Assembly (NCBI RefSeq): GCF_000829695.1
Contig: NZ_BBNN01000016.1
Location: forward strand, 372,001-436,000
DNA from: Streptomyces sp. NBRC 110035
GTDB lineage: Bacteria > Actinomycetota > Actinomycetes > Streptomycetales > Streptomycetaceae
DNA length: 64,000 nucleotides
Reading direction: 5' to 3'
Part shown: positions 59,613 to 64,000 of the stretch, in pieces
Numbering within the stretch: position 1 is the first letter of the stretch
Layout: each line of letters begins with the position of its first letter
The notes under the pieces: model-generated
What the model was told of the DNA's origin: nothing
The model's database searches: none
The model's input: only the letters and a program-made list of their open reading frames with translations
Position numbers and translations under genes: made by a program

Positions 59613-61228
59613 ACCGCACCCCGGACGGCGCCCCTCCGCTCCCCCTCCCCCTCCCCCTCCGCTTCGGCTACGGCACCAACGGCCTCGCCGACCTCCGTCT
59701 CGACGACGCCCTCGCCCTGCTCGCCGACCTCGGCTACGACGGTGTCGGGCTCACCCTCGACCACATGCACCTCGACCCGCTCGCTCCGGACCTCGCCGCC
59801 CGCACCCGCCGGGTCGCCCGGCGCCTGGACGACCTCGGCCTGGGCGTCACCGTCGAGACCGGCGCCCGCTACGTGCTGGACCCGCGCCGCAAACACGGCC
59901 CCTCGCTCCTGGACCCCGACCCGGACGACCGCGCCCGCCGCGTGGACCTGCTCGTCCGGGCCGTCCAGGTCGCCGCCGACCTCGGCGCGCACGCCCTGCA
60001 CTGCTTCAGCGGCACCGCCCCCGTGGGCACGGACGAGGACACCGCGTGGAAGCGCCTGGCCGAGGCGCTCACCCCCGTCCTGGACGCCGCCACCTCCGCG
60101 GGCGTCCCCCTCGCCGTCGAACCGGAACCCGGTCACCTCCTCGCCACCCTCGCCGACTTCCACCGCCTGCGCCGCGCCCTCGGGGACCCCGAACCCCTGG
60201 GCCTCACCCTGGACATCGGCCACTGCCAGTGCCTCGAGCCCCTCCCACCCGCGGACTGCGTCCGCGCCGCCGCCCCCTGGCTGCGCCACGTCCAGATCGA
60301 GGACATGCGCCGCGGCGTCCACGAACACCTGCCCTTCGGGGACGGCGAGATCGACTTCCCGCCCGTCCTCGCGGCCCTCGCCGCCACCGGATACCAGGGC
60401 CTGACCGTCGTCGAACTGCCCCGCCACTCCCACGCGGGCCCCCACTTCGCCGCCCACTCCCTCCCGTTCCTCCACACCGCGGCCCGCACCGCGGCGACCA
60501 CCTCCGCCCCCGCCACCCCTGCCGCCCTCCCGACCACCGAACTGCACCGCCTCCTCACCGCCCGTCTCGACGGAGCCGCCCGCGCCTGGCTGGACCAGGC
60601 CCTCGACGCGGCCGCCGCCCACCCCGGCGCCCACGGCCCCATCTCCGTGTGGGAACTGCGCCTGGCCGAGGCCGGCCGGCGCTGCGGTGCCGCCCACGCC
60701 GACGCCGCCCGCGTCCTGATCCTGCACGCGGCCCGGGCCGACGCCGAGGCGCTGGCCCGGGTCTACCACCAGGGCACCGCCGACGAACGCCGGGCGGTCC
60801 TGCACGCCCTGCCCCACCTCGTGCCCGGCCCCGAGGCCCGCCCGCTCGTCGAGGACGCCCTGCGCACCAACGACACCCGGCTCGTCGCCGCCGCCGTCGG
60901 CCCCTACTGCGCCCGGCACCTCGACGCCCACGCCTGGCGGCACGCCGTCCTGAAGTGCCTGTTCACCGGCGTCACCCTGGACCGGGTGGCGGACCTGGCC
61001 CGGCGGGCCCGCGGCGACGGCGAACTCGCCCGCATGCTCGGCGACTACGCCGACGAGCGCACCGCCGCCGGCCGCCCCGTCCCGGAGGACCTCCACCGCG
61101 TACGGACCCTGGCCCTGGCCCCGGACCCGGACCCGCAGCCGGACCCGGCGGAGCCCGCCCCCGCAGCCGACTCCGCCTCCTCCACCCCGAGTCACACCAC
61201 GGACGACCCCCACGGCAAGGAGTCCTGA
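59609..61228 (+). CDS. eboA: TIM-barrel sugar isomerase fused to an EboA domain
   Basis: A 539-residue two-part protein. Residues about 15-295 are a xylose-isomerase-like TIM barrel (LRFGYGTNGLADLRLDDALALL; VEPEPGHLLAT; LGLTLDIGHCQCLEPL; VQIEDMRRGVHEHLPFGDGEID), with Glu, Asp and His metal ligands. Residues about 310-500 are an EboA domain: TTELHRLLTARLDGAARAWLDQAL, WELRLAEAGRRCG, ALPHLVPGPEARPLVEDALRTND and KCLFTGVTLDRV. In many genomes these are separate genes. A Pro/Ala tail ends the chain. GTG 59609 overlaps the UbiA stop, and the stop shares one base with the next ATG (TGATG). Confidence 0.88.
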   Translation: MNRTPDGAPPLPLPLPLRFGYGTNGLADLRLDDALALLADLGYDGVGLTLDHMHLDPLAPDLAARTRRVARRLDDLGLGVTVETGARYVLDPRRKHGPSLLDPDPDDRARRVDLLVRAVQVAADLGAHALHCFSGTAPVGTDEDTAWKRLAEALTPVLDAATSAGVPLAVEPEPGHLLATLADFHRLRRALGDPEPLGLTLDIGHCQCLEPLPPADCVRAAAPWLRHVQIEDMRRGVHEHLPFGDGEIDFPPVLAALAATGYQGLTVVELPRHSHAGPHFAAHSLPFLHTAARTAATTSAPATPAALPTTELHRLLTARLDGAARAWLDQALDAAAAHPGAHGPISVWELRLAEAGRRCGAAHADAARVLILHAARADAEALARVYHQGTADERRAVLHALPHLVPGPEARPLVEDALRTNDTRLVAAAVGPYCARHLDAHAWRHAVLKCLFTGVTLDRVADLARRARGDGELARMLGDYADERTAAGRPVPEDLHRVRTLALAPDPDPQPDPAEPAPAADSASSTPSHTTDDPHGKES

Positions 61229-62121
61229 TGCGCCTCTTCGACCCCCACATCCACATGACGTCGCGGACCACCGACGACTACGAGGCCATGTACGGGGCGG
61301 GCGTCCGCGCGGTCGTCGAGCCCGCCTTCTGGCTCGGCCAGCCCCGCACCTCGCCGGCCTCCTTCACCGACTACTTCGACTCCCTCCTCGGCTGGGAACC
61401 CTTCCGCGCCGCCCAGTACGGCATCGCCCACCACTGCACCATCGCCCTCAACCCCAAGGAGGCGAACGACCCGCGCTGCACCCCCGTCCTCGACCTGCTG
61501 CCCCGGTACCTCGTCAAGGACAACGTCGTGGCCGTCGGCGAGATCGGTTACGACTCCATGACACCCGCCGAGGACACCGCGCTCGCCGCCCAGCTCCAGC
61601 TCGCCGCCGACCACGGCCTGCCCGCCCTGGTGCACACCCCGCACCGCGACAAGCTCGCCGGACTGCGCCGCACCCTCGACGTCGTCCGGGAGTCCGCGCT
61701 GCCCGTGGACCACGTCCTGGTCGACCACCTCAACGAGACCACCGTCAAGGAGGCCAAGGACAGCGGCTGCTGGCTCGGCTTCTCCGTCTACCCCGACACC
61801 AAGATGGACGAGGAACGGATGGTCGCGATCCTGCGCGCCCACGGCCCCGAGCGAATCCTGGTGAACTCCGCCGCCGACTGGGGAAGGAGCGATCCGCTCA
61901 AGACCCGCAAGGTCGCCGACCTGATGCTCGCCGAGGGCTTCACCGAGGACGACGTCGACCGCGTCCTGTGGCGCAACCCCGTCGCCTTCTACGGACTCGG
62001 CGGCCGGCTCACCCTCGACGTCACCGCCCCCGAGACCACCCACGAGGGCAACTCCATCCAGCGCGGCGTACCGAGGGACGAGTTCCCGCGGACGGCCGGC
62101 GTCGCCGCCGCGGGGGCGTGA
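61228..62121 (+). CDS. eboB: TatD-like metal-dependent hydrolase (EboB)
   Basis: A 297-residue amidohydrolase-fold protein. The opening FDPHIHMTSRT gives the H-x-H metal pair. VVAVGEIGYDSMT holds the bridging Glu, ALVHTPHRDK and VDHLNETT supply His residues, and ILVNSAADWGRSDPLKT the final Asp. The pattern is that of the TatD branch found in ebo clusters, not of nuclease TatD. The ATG at 61228 shares its first base with the TGA of the fusion gene and has AAGGAG upstream, so it is fully coupled. EboE starts 3 bases after its stop. Likely substrate is a cluster metabolite, unknown. Confidence 0.9.
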   Translation: MRLFDPHIHMTSRTTDDYEAMYGAGVRAVVEPAFWLGQPRTSPASFTDYFDSLLGWEPFRAAQYGIAHHCTIALNPKEANDPRCTPVLDLLPRYLVKDNVVAVGEIGYDSMTPAEDTALAAQLQLAADHGLPALVHTPHRDKLAGLRRTLDVVRESALPVDHVLVDHLNETTVKEAKDSGCWLGFSVYPDTKMDEERMVAILRAHGPERILVNSAADWGRSDPLKTRKVADLMLAEGFTEDDVDRVLWRNPVAFYGLGGRLTLDVTAPETTHEGNSIQRGVPRDEFPRTAGVAAAGA

Positions 62122-62124
62122 GCC

Positions 62125-63294
62125 ATGCGCTTCCGCCACCCCGACGGGTCCACCGTCCACCTCGCCTACTGCACCAACGTCCACCCCGCCGAGACCCTCG
62201 ACGGTGTCCTCGCCCAGCTGAGGGACCACTGCGAACCCGTCCGCCGACGGCTCGGCCGTGACCGGCTCGGCATCGGCCTGTGGCTCGCCAAGGACGCCGC
62301 GCGCGCCCTCGTCACCGACCCGTCCGCCCTGCGCGGCCTGCGCTGCGAACTCGACCGGCGCGGACTCGAGGTCGTCACCCTCAACGGCTTCCCCTACGAG
62401 GGATTCGGCGCCGAGGAGGTCAAGTACCGCGTCTACACACCGGACTGGGCCGACCCCGAGCGTCTGGAGTACACCACCTCCCTGGCCCGCCTCCTCGCCG
62501 GACTGCTCCCCGACGACGTCCCCGACGGCAGCATCTCCACCCTGCCGCTGGCCTGGCGCACCGTCCACGACGCGCGGCACGCCGAAGCCTCCCGCACCGC
62601 CCTGCGCACCCTCGCCGAACGCCTCGACGCACTCCAGGAACTGACCGGACGCTCCCTCCGCATCGCCCTGGAACCGGAACCCGGCTGCGTCGTCGAAACC
62701 ACCCACGACGCCATCGCACCGCTCACCGCGATCGGCCACGACCGCATCGGCGTCTGCGTCGACACCTGCCACCTCGCCACCTCCTTCGAAGACCCGGACA
62801 CCGCCCTGGACGACCTCACCCGGGCCAACGTCCCCGTGGTCAAGTCCCAGCTCTCGGCCGCCCTGCACGCCGAGCAGCCCCACCTGCCCGAGGTCCGCGA
62901 GGCCCTGCGCGCCTTCGCCGAGCCCCGCTTCCTGCACCAGACCCGCACGTCCACCGCCGCCGGACTGCGCGGCACCGACGACCTCGACGAGGCCCTGGCC
63001 GGCGACGCCCTGCCCGAGGGGGCGCCCTGGCGCGCCCACTTCCACGTCCCGCTGCACGCGGCCCCCGCCGCACCCCTCACCTCCACGCTGCCCGTACTGA
63101 AGACCGCCCTGACCAAGCTCGTCGGCGGCCCGCAGCCGCTCACCCGCCACCTGGAGGTCGAGACCTACACCTGGCAGGCCCTCCCACCCGAGCTGCGGCC
63201 CAGGGGCCGCGCCCAGCTCGCCGACGGCATCGCCGCCGAACTCGCCCTCGCCCGCGACCTGCTGTCGGACCTCGGCCTGAAGGAACTCCCATGA
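62125..63294 (+). CDS. eboE: Metabolite traffic protein EboE
   Basis: A 389-residue protein of the EboE family, a TIM-barrel related to xylose isomerases. It opens with LAYCTNVHPAETLDGVLAQL, which is diagnostic. It continues with VVTLNGFPYEGFGAEEVKYRVYTPDWADPERLEYT, IALEPEPGCVVETT, GVCVDTCHLATSFED and a C-terminal LEVETYTWQALPPELR. Conserved Glu, Asp and His residues could bind a metal. The ATG at 62125 lies 3 bases after the EboB stop, and its own stop overlaps the next ATG (ATGA). In cyanobacteria ebo genes are needed to move scytonemin precursor to the periplasm; the role here is unknown. Confidence 0.92.
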   Translation: MRFRHPDGSTVHLAYCTNVHPAETLDGVLAQLRDHCEPVRRRLGRDRLGIGLWLAKDAARALVTDPSALRGLRCELDRRGLEVVTLNGFPYEGFGAEEVKYRVYTPDWADPERLEYTTSLARLLAGLLPDDVPDGSISTLPLAWRTVHDARHAEASRTALRTLAERLDALQELTGRSLRIALEPEPGCVVETTHDAIAPLTAIGHDRIGVCVDTCHLATSFEDPDTALDDLTRANVPVVKSQLSAALHAEQPHLPEVREALRAFAEPRFLHQTRTSTAAGLRGTDDLDEALAGDALPEGAPWRAHFHVPLHAAPAAPLTSTLPVLKTALTKLVGGPQPLTRHLEVETYTWQALPPELRPRGRAQLADGIAAELALARDLLSDLGLKELP

Positions 63295-64000
63295 CCACAG
63301 ACCGTGCGGCCGACGCCGACCACGCGGACCCCACCGCCGAACCCGCCTCGGCATCCGCCTCGGGTTCCGTCGCGGCATCCGCCCCGGGGTCCGTCGCGGG
63401 GTCCGTCCCGGCATCCGCCTCGGGTTCCGTCGCCGAACCCGTCCCGGCGTCCGTCGCGGGTTCCGCCTCGGCATCCGCCCCGGCGTCCGTCGCGGAACCC
63501 GCCCCGGAACCCGTCACGGCATCCGCCCCGGAACCCGTCCCAGCACGCGTCCAGGAACCCGCGGCCACCGGCCCCACCCCCCTCCTCGTCCTCGACGTCG
63601 TGGGCCTCACCCCCCGTCTCCTCGACCACATGCCCCACCTCAAGAGGCTCGGCCAGTCCGGCTCCCGCGCCCCGCTCTCCACCGTGCTGCCCGCCGTCAC
63701 CTGCGCCGCCCAGTCCACCTTCCTCACCGGCAGCCTCCCTTCCGAACACGGCATCGTCGGCAACGGCTGGTACTTCCGCGAACTCGGCGACGTCCTGCTG
63801 TGGCGCCAGCACAACGGTCTCGTCGCCGGGGACAAGCTCTGGGACGCGGCCCGCCGCGCGCACCCCGGCTACACCGTCGCCAACATCTGCTGGTGGTACG
63901 CCATGGGGGCGGACACCGACATCACCGTCACCCCCCGCCCGGTCTACCACGCCGACGGACGCAAGGAACCCGACTGCTACACCCGGCCCCCGGCCCTGCA
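63291..64000 (+). CDS. eboF: Alkaline-phosphatase-superfamily phosphodiesterase (EboF-like), 3' end outside the window
   Basis: The first 236 codons of a larger gene cut by the window end. Residues 17-95 are a low-complexity Ala/Ser/Pro/Val tract. The nucleotide-pyrophosphatase/phosphodiesterase fold then begins: LLVLDVVGLTPRLLDHMPHLKRL with the first metal Asp, PAVTCAAQSTFLTGSLPSEHGIVGNGWY with the Thr nucleophile, and LLWRQHNGLVAGDKLWDAAR. The last readable part is NICWWYAMGADTDITVTPRP. ATG 63291 overlaps the EboE stop (ATGA). Its place at the end of the cluster matches EboF of other ebo operons. Catalytic His and Asp of the second half cannot be checked here. Confidence 0.88.
   Translation, partial: MTTDRAADADHADPTAEPASASASGSVAASAPGSVAGSVPASASGSVAEPVPASVAGSASASAPASVAEPAPEPVTASAPEPVPARVQEPAATGPTPLLVLDVVGLTPRLLDHMPHLKRLGQSGSRAPLSTVLPAVTCAAQSTFLTGSLPSEHGIVGNGWYFRELGDVLLWRQHNGLVAGDKLWDAARRAHPGYTVANICWWYAMGADTDITVTPRPVYHADGRKEPDCYTRPPAL
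63340..63560 (+). repeat. Imprecise tandem repeat coding an Ala/Ser/Val/Pro tract
   Basis: A run of near-repeats built from words like gcatccgcctcgg, gttccgtcgcgg, gtccgtcgcgg and gaacccgtcccgg, mostly 12 bases apart. It encodes alternating SAS, SVA, EPV and EPA segments in the N-terminal part of the EboF-like protein. Unit spacing in multiples of three keeps the frame. Confidence 0.8.

Noticed and set aside
61192..63474. A 760-codon minus-strand frame opposite the ebo genes
   Set aside because: It is composed of Gly/Val/Glu-rich shadow sequence antisense to EboB and EboE, both of which have clear conserved motifs.
1..64000. tRNA, rRNA, riboswitch, insertion sequence or attachment site
   Set aside because: I scanned for cloverleaf-like ends, transposase motifs and long terminal inverted repeats and found none I could defend. 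A covariance-model search was not possible.

Overview
The window is very GC-rich (about 70% or more by eye), with long open frames on both strands, many GTG starts, GGAGG-type ribosome sites, 4-base start/stop overlaps, and typical actinobacterial families (DUF5753 and MmyB-type XRE regulators, CebR-type operators, ROK sugar regulators). It is most consistent with a Streptomyces chromosome. The gene order recalls, from memory only, the S. coelicolor stretch running from a D-aminopeptidase locus through the gas-vesicle, cellulase and fabH-like loci to an inositol-phosphate-synthase locus. No rRNA, tRNA, CRISPR array, insertion sequence or prophage was seen.

Region by region. 255-980 is a methyltransferase. 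1137-6234 is a tightly coupled peptidase set (M55 D-aminopeptidase, M20, S9, S66) that looks like a D-amino-acid or muropeptide recycling operon. 6287-7260 holds a GNAT acetyltransferase and a VOC protein. 7415-11914 is a coupled unit of a type II NADH dehydrogenase-like flavoprotein, a transketolase, a basic hypothetical protein and a lone GvpL/GvpF protein, closed by a perfect 18-bp hairpin. 12016-25205 carries small membrane and secreted proteins, an ABC-F ATPase, DJ-1/PfpI, DUF2795, a PLP-aminotransferase-fold protein without a visible Schiff-base lysine, two metallo-beta-lactamase-fold enzymes, DedA and a membrane phosphodiesterase. 25386-31688 has OsmC, GDPD, a wrecked dnaK copy, two XRE regulators, pterin dehydratase and a methyltransferase.

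31757-41899 is a plant cell-wall island: PL11 rhamnogalacturonan lyase, GH74+CBM2 xyloglucanase, CBM2+GH48 cellobiohydrolase and CBM2+GH6 cellulase. The divergent GH48/GH6 control region contains one perfect and one near-perfect 14-bp CebR-type palindrome. 42077-49008 has a His-rich methyltransferase, an aldo/keto reductase, a DUF4185 protein, FdhD, a degraded oxalate/formate-type MFS transporter with its small partner still intact, a FabH-like ketosynthase, and remnants of an acyl-CoA synthetase and a GntR/FCD regulator. 49194-56643 is a sugar uptake and catabolism cassette (ROK regulator, ribose-type ABC transporter, Gfo/Idh/MocA dehydrogenase, TIM-barrel isomerase), followed by a broken DUF1080 secreted-protein gene.

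57334 to the window end is the most interesting unit: an ebo-type cluster of myo-inositol-phosphate synthase, UbiA prenyltransferase (EboC-like), a TIM-barrel::EboA fusion, TatD-like EboB, EboE, and an alkaline-phosphatase-superfamily EboF that runs off the end. All genes overlap or nearly touch. An NAD-dependent sugar-phosphate cyclase (Ino1) appears to stand where other ebo clusters have the dehydroquinate-synthase-like EboD, suggesting a prenylated or exported cyclitol product.

A second theme is gene decay. Three pseudogenes (dnaK, MFS, DUF1080) keep both ends but have lost the middle and carry a frame change. Two more loci survive only as C-terminal fragments.
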